Source: Edaphobacter bradus (GTDB lineage Bacteria; Acidobacteriota; Terriglobia; Terriglobales; Acidobacteriaceae). From it: a DNA stretch of 64,000 bases. This document shows, one piece after another, positions 9,061 to 17,689 of the stretch (position 1 is its first letter; each line of letters starts with the position of its first letter). The notes under the pieces were generated by a model that worked only from the letters and a program-made list of their open reading frames with translations, was not told where the DNA came from and did no database searches. The stretch lies in the NCBI RefSeq assembly GCF_025685645.1, contig NZ_JAGSYF010000002.1, positions 310,001 to 374,000 of the forward strand. The letters are read 5' to 3'. Position numbers and translations under genes: made by a program.

Positions 9061-9106
9061 TTGACGATTTTGCACTCCAAGTTCTATGCTCTCTATCTGT
9101 CTGACA
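9061..9106 (+). promoter_or_regulatory. Rightward promoter with palindromic operator TGTCTGACA
   Basis: TTGACG (9061-9066), an 18-base spacer and TATGCT (9085-9090) form a promoter for the SMP-30 operon. The palindrome TGTCTGACA (9098-9106) sits at the expected start of transcription. It is the same element as at 8956-8964 (central base A/T) and shares the left flank ATC. Confidence 0.6.
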
Positions 9107-9136
9107 TTTGGCTGAAAGGCTTGGCGAAAATAACCG

Positions 9137-10006
9137 ATGGAGTTCTTCCCTCAACCCGTCGCCCCGATCGTGTCATGCCATCGTATGGCGGTCTTTGCCG
9201 AGGGGCTAGACCATCCTGAGGGGCTCGCGTTCGACCAGGAAGGCGTGTTGTGGGCCGGAGGCGAGGCCGGGCAGATTTATCGGATATCTAAGGAAGGAAA
9301 GGCGGAGGAGGTGGCCAATGTCGGAGGCTTCTGTCTCGGAATCACGCTTTCGCCTGCGCAAGATATCTTTGTGTGCAACCTGGGTGTCCACGCGCTGCAA
9401 CGAATAGACCGCCGTGGCCGTGTCCTACAGACGATTGAGCAAGTGGGTGGACGACGGCTGCAGACGCCGAATTTCTCGGTCTTCGATGCGGACGGCAACC
9501 TCTATTTCTCGGACTCCGGCGAGTGGAACGCGGGGAACGGCTGCGTTTATCGGCTACGCCGGAGCGGCGTTGTGGAGTTTTTCGCAGGACCCTTTGCGTT
9601 CCCGAATGGGATGGCACTGAGCGCGATGGGCGATGCATTGTTTATCGTCGAGAGCCAGCGCCACTCTGTGACGCGGCTTCCGATCAGGAGCGACGGAGCG
9701 GCTGGCGATCCCGAAGTGTACGCATCGGGATTGGCGCGGGTGCCCGATGGCGTGGTGCTCGATGCTGCCCAGAACCTCTATGTAACCTGTTACGCGACCG
9801 ACTGCATCTATCGCGTACGAACGGATCGCACCGTCGAACTTTTCGCATACGATCCCGAGGGAACGATGCTCGCGAGGCCGACCAACGCAGTCTTTGGCGG
9901 TCCGTCGCGAACGGACCTTTTCGTGGCCAATCTGGGACGTTGGCACATTACTTGCATTCCCACCGACACACCCGGTCAACTGCTCGCGACACAAATCGCA
10001 GAATAG
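9137..10006 (+). CDS. SMP-30/gluconolactonase-type sugar lactonase
   Basis: A 289-residue six-bladed propeller of the SMP-30/LRE family. Typical motifs are FAEGLDHPEGLAFDQEGVLW (the metal-binding Glu region), FSVFDADGNLYFSDSG, FPNGMALS and LARVPDGVVLDAAQNLYV (an Asp-Gly metal ligand). There is no signal peptide, so it is probably cytoplasmic. These enzymes open sugar lactones to aldonic acids. As first gene of the operon, before an acid-sugar dehydratase and with an SDR downstream, it fits an oxidative sugar route. The ribosome-binding site before 9137 is poor. An internal ATG at residue 17 is less likely because it would remove conserved sequence. Confidence 0.8.
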   Translation: MEFFPQPVAPIVSCHRMAVFAEGLDHPEGLAFDQEGVLWAGGEAGQIYRISKEGKAEEVANVGGFCLGITLSPAQDIFVCNLGVHALQRIDRRGRVLQTIEQVGGRRLQTPNFSVFDADGNLYFSDSGEWNAGNGCVYRLRRSGVVEFFAGPFAFPNGMALSAMGDALFIVESQRHSVTRLPIRSDGAAGDPEVYASGLARVPDGVVLDAAQNLYVTCYATDCIYRVRTDRTVELFAYDPEGTMLARPTNAVFGGPSRTDLFVANLGRWHITCIPTDTPGQLLATQIAE

Positions 10007-10018
10007 GACGTAATTGTA

Positions 10019-11212
10019 ATGAAGATCACAAATGTGCGCTGGACGCCTGTTTTCATCCCCATCGAGGCGCCATTGCGCTATGCCTATGGGTCGCATCCCG
10101 GAGTATCGCGACTGGTCATTGAAATTGAAACAGACGAGGGACTGACCGGACTGGGCGAATGCTACAGCGGCCCTAGTCGAGAAGGGCAGCTAGCGGAGAT
10201 GCGGCCCCTGCTCATTGGAGAAGACCCATTTCAGTTGGAGCGGCTTCGATGGAAGCTCTCGTCGCCGAGCGCGCAGAAGCTCTTCGGCAATGTGTTGGGA
10301 TATGCAGGCATCGAGTTTGCGTGTCTTGACCTGCAGGGCAAGGCAATCGGACGGCCAGTTTGTGATCTGCTGGGCGGTCGGTTGCGCGAGAGTGTGCCAC
10401 ATGCGGGATACCTTTTCTACCGGCACGCGAATGGCGAGGGGAAGGGTCGGATCAGTGATACGGAGGACATGGTCGCGTTTGCGAAAGATCTGGTTGCGAA
10501 GCATGGTTTCCAGACCTTGAAGTACAAGAACGGCGTTTTGCCTCCGGAAGAGGAGATTGAGACGTTCATCGCGCTGCGCGAGGCATTTCCGCAATGCAAG
10601 CTGCGCCTGGACCCGAACGCTGCATGGAGCGTGACGACGGCAGTCCGAGTGGCGCAGAAACTGGCTGATTATGACGTCGAGTACTACGAGGATCCAGTCT
10701 GGGGGCTGCGTGCAATGGAGCGCGTGAACGCGAAGGTCCCCTATATGACGCTGGCGTCAAACATGAGCATCTTTGCCTTCGAGGATATCTATCCGGCGGC
10801 GCACAACAATGTAATCGACATGGTGCTGCTGGATCCTCATTGGTATGGCGGCATCTCGCGAGCTCGAATTGCAGCTGGAGCATGCGAGGCACTGGGGCTG
10901 GACGTAGGACTGCATAGTGGCGGGGAGTTCGGAATCTCGCAGGCGGCTGCATTGCATCTGCTCGCATCTGTACCGAACCTGAGTGCAGCGGCAGATTCGC
11001 ACTACCACCATCTGACGGACGACATTATTGTTGGCGGGAAAATGCAGTTTGAGGCGGGAGGCATGCCCGTGCCGAAGGGTCCTGGGTTAGGCGTGGAGCT
11101 CGACCGGGACAAGCTGGCGAAGTATAACGAGTTGGCACGGAAGCAGGAGATGGGATCGTGGATTGAGGATCCTACGTGCCCCGGTGTTGTGACGGTGCAG
11201 CCAAAGTGGTAA
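10019..11212 (+). CDS. Enolase-superfamily acid-sugar dehydratase, glucarate-dehydratase-like
   Basis: A 397-residue member of the mandelate racemase/muconate lactonizing/GlucD superfamily. Expected catalytic elements are visible: K-x-K in TLKYKNG near residue 166, metal ligands Asp in LRLDPNAAW near 199 and Glu in YYEDP near 225, Asn in LASNMS near 249, and the His of LHSGGEFGIS near 300, which places it nearer to GlucD than to mandelate racemase. It would dehydrate an aldonate or aldarate to a 2-keto-3-deoxy acid. The actual substrate is unknown; with a mannose-type locus, mannonate or a similar acid is possible. AGGACG precedes the ATG, and the next gene overlaps its stop. Confidence 0.85.
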   Translation: MKITNVRWTPVFIPIEAPLRYAYGSHPGVSRLVIEIETDEGLTGLGECYSGPSREGQLAEMRPLLIGEDPFQLERLRWKLSSPSAQKLFGNVLGYAGIEFACLDLQGKAIGRPVCDLLGGRLRESVPHAGYLFYRHANGEGKGRISDTEDMVAFAKDLVAKHGFQTLKYKNGVLPPEEEIETFIALREAFPQCKLRLDPNAAWSVTTAVRVAQKLADYDVEYYEDPVWGLRAMERVNAKVPYMTLASNMSIFAFEDIYPAAHNNVIDMVLLDPHWYGGISRARIAAGACEALGLDVGLHSGGEFGISQAAALHLLASVPNLSAAADSHYHHLTDDIIVGGKMQFEAGGMPVPKGPGLGVELDRDKLAKYNELARKQEMGSWIEDPTCPGVVTVQPKW

Positions 11213-14200
11213 AGGCCTCACTCATCTGTGGAGTCGTGCTCGCAGCGTCGGCTTTCCCCACATGTGCGCAGCAGCGAACGATCTGGCAGATTGGCCAGTT
11301 CGACGACTCGTCACACGAATTTCACGACAGCTTTGGCGTGGAGTACACGAAACCGTCGTCGGACGTGGACTACGTCGTGGGCAAGAGTACGGCTCGCGAC
11401 TGGCCCCGGTTTCAACCGGGGCCGGCGAATGGTCAGGCGGGAGGAAGGCTTCACCCGTTCCGAATCGATTTCACGTTGAGCGAAGCACCACGCGGCACCT
11501 ACGTATTGAAGCTGGCGATACTGTACGAGACACCGCGACTCTCGGCGCTGCGCGTAGAGGTGAACGGCCACGCGGGCGTCTTTTCCTTTGCTCCAAAGCT
11601 GGATTATGCGGCGGGGGACTGGGAAGGCACGTTCGTCCCACAGACCTCGTCCGCAGAGCGATCTATCGCGATTCCGGCGGCTTGGCTACGCGCGGGGACT
11701 AACACGTTGACATTAGTCGCCGTGGATCAGCCGGCCACACCACAGAATTCTCAGGGCGATATTGCACCGGGCGAAAGTGGTCTGATTTATGACGCTCTGG
11801 CGCTCGAGCAAAATCCCGACGAGCCATACGCAGCGGGTGAGGCTACTGCGACAGCTGAGGCGACAATCTTTTTCCGGCAGCAAGAGGATCGGCTTAGCGA
11901 AGTTGTGCGGGTTTGTGTAGAGACGCATGAGGGTGGTGTGCTGCCGACGCAGATCAAATTAAGTACCGACGGACGCACAGACACACAGCCGCTACACTTC
12001 GGCGATGCTGAGTTCGGCGAGAGTTGTGCGCATTTCAATGTACCGGAATGGAAAGGCGTGCTGCGGGCCACGCTGAGCGTTGCCGGCAAAACGTTCCCGG
12101 TGACGCTGCAAGCACAAAAAAAGTGGACGGTGCTGGTAGTCCCACATGAACACTTGGATATCGGCTTCACAGACTATCGCGAGAAGGTTGCGGAGTTGCA
12201 GTCGCAGAGCATCGACGGCGTGCTCGATCTACTGCCGGAACATCCGGAGTTTCGCTGGACAATGGACGGTAGCTGGGTCGCACAGCAATATCTAGCTGGC
12301 CGTTCTCCGGAACGCGGCCAACAGTTTCTCAGTGCGGTTCGAGCAGGAAAAATCGTAATGCCGCCGCAGTACGCGAATCAGCATACGGGCGTTGCGTCTC
12401 TTGAAGGTCTGACACGCTCGCTGTATCCATCGCATGCTCTGGCGAAGGAGTTCATGCTGCCGGTGGGTGCGGCGAACATCACCGACGTTCCATCGTACTC
12501 GTGGTCATATGCGTCGATCCTGCACAGCGCAGGCATACGCTACTTTGCGGCGGCCAGCAACTCGTGGCGCGCTCCGGTGCTGCTGGAGGGGCGGTGGAAT
12601 GAGAAGTCCCCGTTCTATTGGGAAGGGCCGGACGGAGGCCGCGTTCTGATGTGGTATTCGCGCGCGTATCTGCAACTGGCATCCATGTTCGGCACGCCGC
12701 CGACGGTGGAGGCTGTGAAAGATGCGTTGCCTGTCTTCCTGCAGGCGTATGCGCACAAGGAGTATCGCGCAGATTCTGTGATTCTCTTTGGGAGCCAGTT
12801 GGAGAATACGGCGCTCGATCGAGGGCAAGTGACGCTCCCTGCTGATTGGGCCAAGGAATATGCATATCCGCGTCTACAGTTTTCGACCTTCGCCGAGGCG
12901 ATGTCCTCGATCGAGCGCCAATTTGGCGGAGCGATCCCAACCTATCGCGGCGACTTTGGTCCTTACTGGGAGGATGGCTTCACATCAGGTGCACATGCGA
13001 CGGCGATCCATCGCGCAAATCAGCAGAGGCTCTTGAACGCTGAGACGATGGGCACAATCCCGTCTCTATTGAATCCTGCTCTGCGTCCTGATGTTTCGTT
13101 GTTGCGCGACGCGTGGCAGAACTCGTTGCTTTTTGACGAGCACACATGGACGGCGGCCGGTGCGACGACGCAACCGGAGAGCGACGAAACGGTGCGGCAG
13201 TGGGAAAGCAAGCGCGCGCAGGTGGTCCGCGCCGGCAACGATCTGACGCAAAGCATCGCGCTGAGTTTCGCACAGCTGGAAGCAACGTTGGCGCCGAGAG
13301 ACAACTCACTGCTCATCTTCAATGCATTAAACTGGCCGCGCACCGGATGGCTCGAGACGGATCTCCCAGAGGGCAAAGAGATTGTCGATCCTCAGACACA
13401 GGACGCTGTGCCGCAGGAGGTATTGCGAATCGAGAAGGGTACGCCGTTGCCGGGGTTCGGCGGACGCACGCTGCGTGTACGATATCGGGCAGACAATGTT
13501 CCCGCAGTCGGATATAAGCTGCTGTCAATCGTCGATGCTCACCCGAAGACTGCGGCGACACACGAGGCGGCGCAGGGCGGCGGAGTTTTAGAGAATCGCT
13601 TCTATCGCGTGACTCTGGACGCGGGAAGCGGCTCGATTCGTAGCATATGGGACAAAGAGCTGAACCGGGAACTGGTAGATGCAAGTAGTCCCTTTACCTT
13701 CGGCAGCTATGTGTACGTGACGGGCGCGGATGACATGCCTGACAACAGCCTTTACCGTTATGGCGCGACGCTGCCAAGGCCGGATTTGACGACACATCTA
13801 GCGGCTGGCGGCCGCATCATTGCTGTGCAACACGGGATAAATTCGGAGTCTGCAACACTAGAGTCGTCCGCGCCGAACACGCCGCAGATTCGGACTGTGA
13901 TTGCTCTACCTGCGGATTCCAAGCGCATCGACATTCGTATATCACTTCAGAAAGTCGCGACGCTGCACCGCGAAGCGGCGTACATTGCGTTTCCCTTGGC
14001 AGTCGAACATCCGGAGTTCGCATATGACACACAGAATGGATGGGTCGATCCGGCGCGGGATGAGCTCGCAGGTGGGAGCCGGGAGTGGTATGCCGTACAG
14101 CACTGGGCAGCAGTACACGATGGCTCGGAATCGGCAGCAGTGATTCCGGTGGATGCCCCGATGGTTACGTTCGGAGATGTGGTGCGTGGTGCATGGCCGA

Positions 14201-14706
14201 AGGAGTTCGAGCCGAAGAGCGCGACGATCTTCTCGTGGCTGATGAGCAACTACTGGAGCACGAACTTTAAATCATCGCAGGGCGGCGAGCTTACCTTCCG
14301 GTACGCGTTCGTGAGTGGAGCGAAATTCGAGCCGGCTCAGCTGACGCGGAGTGGATGGAAAGAGATGACGCCGCTCGAGAGCGACACCGTTCCGGCAAGC
14401 CCGACGCCGTCTTCGATACACAGTGCGAGCTTTCTGACGCTCGACAATGCGAATGTCGTGCTGTCGACATGGAAGCGCGCGGAAGATGGGAATGGCAGCA
14501 TATTGCGGCTGACAGAAATCGCAGGCCGCTCAGAGACGCTGCACCTGAGCACGCCGCATCTCCAGATGGAAAGAGTGTGGCGGTGTTCGCTCTTGGAGGA
14601 CTGCATGCAAGAGTTGCCAGTGCGCGACAACAGTGTTGCAGTAGAGCTGAAACCGTTTGAGATCATGACGCTGCGCCTGAAGACGCAGCCGGAGAAGATG
14701 CCATGA
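11206..14706 (+). CDS. Secreted GH38-type alpha-mannosidase
   Basis: 1166 residues from the GTG at 11206, which overlaps the preceding stop and gives a good signal peptide (MVKASLICGVVLAASAFPTCAQ). An earlier GTG at 11176 would add ten residues and spoil it. Residues of about 30-210 form a carbohydrate-binding-like beta domain. The GH38 catalytic domain starts with VVPHEHLDIGFTDYREKV near 310 (His-x-x-Asp-x-G metal motif). The likely nucleophile Asp lies in NITDVPSYSWS near 427. A beta-rich C-terminal mannosidase domain follows (ENRFYRVTLDAGSGSIRSIWD). GH38 enzymes are retaining zinc-dependent alpha-mannosidases. Export suggests periplasmic trimming of mannosides imported by the receptor of the left arm. 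Confidence 0.85.
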   Translation: MVKASLICGVVLAASAFPTCAQQRTIWQIGQFDDSSHEFHDSFGVEYTKPSSDVDYVVGKSTARDWPRFQPGPANGQAGGRLHPFRIDFTLSEAPRGTYVLKLAILYETPRLSALRVEVNGHAGVFSFAPKLDYAAGDWEGTFVPQTSSAERSIAIPAAWLRAGTNTLTLVAVDQPATPQNSQGDIAPGESGLIYDALALEQNPDEPYAAGEATATAEATIFFRQQEDRLSEVVRVCVETHEGGVLPTQIKLSTDGRTDTQPLHFGDAEFGESCAHFNVPEWKGVLRATLSVAGKTFPVTLQAQKKWTVLVVPHEHLDIGFTDYREKVAELQSQSIDGVLDLLPEHPEFRWTMDGSWVAQQYLAGRSPERGQQFLSAVRAGKIVMPPQYANQHTGVASLEGLTRSLYPSHALAKEFMLPVGAANITDVPSYSWSYASILHSAGIRYFAAASNSWRAPVLLEGRWNEKSPFYWEGPDGGRVLMWYSRAYLQLASMFGTPPTVEAVKDALPVFLQAYAHKEYRADSVILFGSQLENTALDRGQVTLPADWAKEYAYPRLQFSTFAEAMSSIERQFGGAIPTYRGDFGPYWEDGFTSGAHATAIHRANQQRLLNAETMGTIPSLLNPALRPDVSLLRDAWQNSLLFDEHTWTAAGATTQPESDETVRQWESKRAQVVRAGNDLTQSIALSFAQLEATLAPRDNSLLIFNALNWPRTGWLETDLPEGKEIVDPQTQDAVPQEVLRIEKGTPLPGFGGRTLRVRYRADNVPAVGYKLLSIVDAHPKTAATHEAAQGGGVLENRFYRVTLDAGSGSIRSIWDKELNRELVDASSPFTFGSYVYVTGADDMPDNSLYRYGATLPRPDLTTHLAAGGRIIAVQHGINSESATLESSAPNTPQIRTVIALPADSKRIDIRISLQKVATLHREAAYIAFPLAVEHPEFAYDTQNGWVDPARDELAGGSREWYAVQHWAAVHDGSESAAVIPVDAPMVTFGDVVRGAWPKEFEPKSATIFSWLMSNYWSTNFKSSQGGELTFRYAFVSGAKFEPAQLTRSGWKEMTPLESDTVPASPTPSSIHSASFLTLDNANVVLSTWKRAEDGNGSILRLTEIAGRSETLHLSTPHLQMERVWRCSLLEDCMQELPVRDNSVAVELKPFEIMTLRLKTQPEKMP

Positions 14707-15518
14707 GCTTTCGGTTCAACGGAAAGGTGGCCCTCGTGACAGGCGGCGCGATGGGAATTGGCGCGGCGACGGCACAGCTGCTGGGCGAGTTGGGCGCGTC
14801 GGTGGCTATTCTCGATCTGGATGCGACGCGAGGCACAGCGACGGCTGCCCAGATGGAGAAGAGCGGATATCAGGCGGCCTTCTACAAGTGCGATGTGGGT
14901 TCCGTGGAGGCGGTGAATGACGCGGTCCATCGGGCGGAGGAACGCTTCGGCGCGGTGCATCTGCTCGTGAGCAACGCAGGCATTCAGCGCTATGGCGACG
15001 TAGTATCCACAAGTGTGGAGCAGTGGGACGAAACGCTGCGCGTGCATGTGCAAGGGTGCTTTCATGCGATACGCGCGGCGGTTCCAGCGATGCTGCGCGC
15101 CGGCGGCGGCGCCCTGGTAGTGACGGGTTCGGTGCAGACCTACACGGCGATACAGAACTCCGCCGCATACGTTACCGCAAAGCATGCTCTGCTTGGCCTC
15201 GTACGCTCGGTGGCATTGGACTATGCTGCACGTGGGATTCGAGCGAACTGCGTACTGCCCGGAGCGATCGATACCCCGATGTTGCGGTCGGTGGCCGCGG
15301 AAGCGGAGGACCCGGAGTTCCTATTACAGCAATGTGCACGGATGCATCCTCTTGGACGTGTCGGCAGGCCCGAAGAAGTTGCGCGCGCGATCGCGTTTCT
15401 GTTGAGCGACTGGGCCTCGTTCATCACAGGTGCTGCGCTCCTGGTGGATGGTGGGATGCTGGTTCCAACGGGCGGCATGGGCTTCGGCGAAAGCGGCCTG
15501 GGAGCATCCGGCTCATGA
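14703..15518 (+). CDS. Short-chain dehydrogenase/reductase
   Basis: A 271-residue classical SDR with the nucleotide motif TGGAMGIG, Asp at the end of beta-2 (ILDLD, suggesting NAD preference), NAG, the catalytic Ser in VTGSVQ and Y-V-T-A-K. It ends with a GAALLVDGG signature. It overlaps the GH38 stop by ATGA. In this operon it could oxidise a sugar to the lactone opened by the SMP-30 protein. That is an inference from context. Confidence 0.85.
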   Translation: MSFRFNGKVALVTGGAMGIGAATAQLLGELGASVAILDLDATRGTATAAQMEKSGYQAAFYKCDVGSVEAVNDAVHRAEERFGAVHLLVSNAGIQRYGDVVSTSVEQWDETLRVHVQGCFHAIRAAVPAMLRAGGGALVVTGSVQTYTAIQNSAAYVTAKHALLGLVRSVALDYAARGIRANCVLPGAIDTPMLRSVAAEAEDPEFLLQQCARMHPLGRVGRPEEVARAIAFLLSDWASFITGAALLVDGGMLVPTGGMGFGESGLGASGS

Positions 15519-16726
15519 AGGCGATAGACCAGGGTGTCAGAGTGCCTGCGACGAGTTGGCGAGACCGCGCTGCGATGACGCTAACAAATGGCGTGGCGGA
15601 GGCGACGCTGCTGCCGGGTGGCGGACACCTTGCTCGCTGGGGATTTGCCTCAGGCTACGGGCCCTCGCAGAACAATGTACTTTGGGAGGCGCCGTGGACG
15701 ACAGCGGATCCCGATTCGCCCGCACACTCAGCAATAGCGGAAGAGTGCGAAGACAAGGCCGCTGGAAAATTTCTGGCGTCGTATACAGGGCACGCACTCT
15801 GTCTCGATGGATTCGGGCCTGCCGGCGCGAGAGAAGCCGCAGCTGGTGTTTCGCTTCATGGCGAGGCATCGAATGCAACGTGGACGTTCACTAGGCAGCA
15901 TGCGAATCTGGCGTCGGGCATTGTGGAATTGCCGGTGGCGGGACTGCAGGTGGAGCGGAAGTTTTCGCTGATCGCGGACGAGAGTGTACTGCGCGTAGAA
16001 GAGCGTGTCACAAATCTCCGCGCCGCCGAGCGGGCTCTTCATTGGGTACAGCATGCGACATTCGGCGCCCCATTCTTCGCCTCCGGGAGCGGGCGCGCGA
16101 CTGCATCCATTCGTGATGGAATAACCTGGCCGTTGGACTATAACGGTTGCAATCTGTTGAGACGCGACGCAGAGTTCACGTGGCCGTATGCACCTGGAGC
16201 GAACGGCGAGACAGTCGATTTGCGGGAGATTTTTACTCGACGCAGATCGGGTTTCGTGGCTGCAGCACAGCAGACGCCGGGACGAGAGCATGGCTTTGTC
16301 GCGGTCTGTCATGCGGAAATCGGATTGGCCGTTGGCTATCTGTTTCGTGCCGAACACTTTCCATGGGTGACCCTCTGGGAAGAAAATCATGTGCGCAACG
16401 ATGCGCCGTGGCGAGGTCAAGTGCAGGCGCGTGGGATGGAGTTCGGAACGACGCCGCTGCCGCTCGGAAATGATGTTGTAGACGCACGTGGCCCTCTGCT
16501 TGGGAGTTCTACGTCGTGCAGAATTGAAGCGCATGAGACGCTGCGGGCTCCTTGGCTACTGTTTATTGCCGCCGTCCCAAGTGGCTGGCGTGAGATCGAG
16601 GACATACATGTTGAGCCAGATGAGATTGTGCTGATACACGCAGGACAGCAGATACGAGTCCCTGCGCTGGGCGCTCTGGCGTTTCTCAGGCACTCTGAGA
16701 AGACTAAGAAAGTGGGGATCACGTAA
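15515..16726 (+). CDS. Galactose-mutarotase-like (aldose-epimerase superfamily) protein
   Basis: 403 residues from the ATG at 15515, which overlaps the SDR stop by ATGA; the longer open frame upstream is antisense-like and lies inside the SDR gene. The sequence is beta-rich, with ATLLPGGGHLARWGF near the start, VERKFSLIADESVLRVEERVTN, RALHWVQHATFGAPF and FPWVTLWEENHVRND. These resemble the galactose mutarotase-like fold, in which His and Glu residues catalyse anomer interconversion. It could also be a non-catalytic sugar-binding relative. The assignment is by fold-level resemblance only. Confidence 0.5.
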   Translation: MKAIDQGVRVPATSWRDRAAMTLTNGVAEATLLPGGGHLARWGFASGYGPSQNNVLWEAPWTTADPDSPAHSAIAEECEDKAAGKFLASYTGHALCLDGFGPAGAREAAAGVSLHGEASNATWTFTRQHANLASGIVELPVAGLQVERKFSLIADESVLRVEERVTNLRAAERALHWVQHATFGAPFFASGSGRATASIRDGITWPLDYNGCNLLRRDAEFTWPYAPGANGETVDLREIFTRRRSGFVAAAQQTPGREHGFVAVCHAEIGLAVGYLFRAEHFPWVTLWEENHVRNDAPWRGQVQARGMEFGTTPLPLGNDVVDARGPLLGSSTSCRIEAHETLRAPWLLFIAAVPSGWREIEDIHVEPDEIVLIHAGQQIRVPALGALAFLRHSEKTKKVGIT

Positions 16727-17689
16727 ATGCGGGCTTTGGCATTGGACATGGGTGGGACGCACATCGGCTGCGGTGTGGTGAACGAGGATCGGCTACTGGC
16801 AAACACCTCAATCGACGCGGAGGGCGCATCGAGTCTTGCTGACCTGCTTCCGGTCGTGACGGATGCGTTGCGTGCCTTGCTGCTCGAGGCAAACACGACG
16901 GCAAAAGAGTGCGTGGGGGTAGCGATTGGTTTTCCGGGGATTGTAGATGCATGTCACGGCACAATTCACTCCACACTGAAGAAGTATGAGGACGCACCCA
17001 AGCTCGATCTGGCAGCATGGGCACGCGAGGCTTTGGATCTGCCACTGCGAATCGAGAACGATGCGCGCATGGCACTGATGGGCGAGCAATATGCCGGCGC
17101 AGGACGTGGCGTCGAGAACATTGTGATGATGACGCTAGGCACGGGAATCGGCACCGCCGCGATTTTGAACGGCCGCGTCGTACGTGGCGTGCACGGACAT
17201 GCGGGTTGTCTTGGCGGACATCTGACTGTGAAATTCGAGGGTCGTCCGTGCCATTGTGGCAATGTTGGATGCGCAGAGGCTGAGGCGTCGGGGTGGTCGA
17301 TGCCTCAGGTAGCGCGCGCGTGGCCGGGATTTCCTGAGAGTGCGCTGGCGAAGTTGGAACCGCTCGGCTTCCGCGAACTCTTCACGCACGCGGAGCGTGG
17401 CGATACGGTGGCGTGCGACGTGCGCGAGCGCTGTTTGCGTGTATGGGCTGCCAATGCAGTCTCGTTGGTCCACGCGTACGACCCCGATCTGGTGATTCTG
17501 GGAGGAGGGGTCATGCAGAGCCCAGAGCCCGTCCTCACGTTCGTACGCGAGTATATCAACACACACACATGGTCGAGTTGGGGAAAGCCACAGGTGCAAG
17601 CGGCCGCGCTCGGAAATATGGCTGCGCTGCTGGGTGCTGTCCCACTATTGACCGAGGAGATGCATGGTGCGTCAATCAAACTACAATAA
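16727..17689 (+). CDS. ROK-family sugar kinase
   Basis: A 320-residue ROK protein with no DNA-binding N-terminus, so a kinase rather than a regulator. It begins ALDMGGTHIGCGVV (phosphate-binding DxGGT), has FPGIVD and LRIENDARMALMGEQYAGAG with the catalytic Asp, TLGTGIGTA, and the zinc motif CHCGNVGCAE. A hexokinase-type activity on mannose or a related hexose would feed the phosphomannose isomerase encoded next. The start immediately follows the previous stop. Confidence 0.85.
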   Translation: MRALALDMGGTHIGCGVVNEDRLLANTSIDAEGASSLADLLPVVTDALRALLLEANTTAKECVGVAIGFPGIVDACHGTIHSTLKKYEDAPKLDLAAWAREALDLPLRIENDARMALMGEQYAGAGRGVENIVMMTLGTGIGTAAILNGRVVRGVHGHAGCLGGHLTVKFEGRPCHCGNVGCAEAEASGWSMPQVARAWPGFPESALAKLEPLGFRELFTHAERGDTVACDVRERCLRVWAANAVSLVHAYDPDLVILGGGVMQSPEPVLTFVREYINTHTWSSWGKPQVQAAALGNMAALLGAVPLLTEEMHGASIKLQ

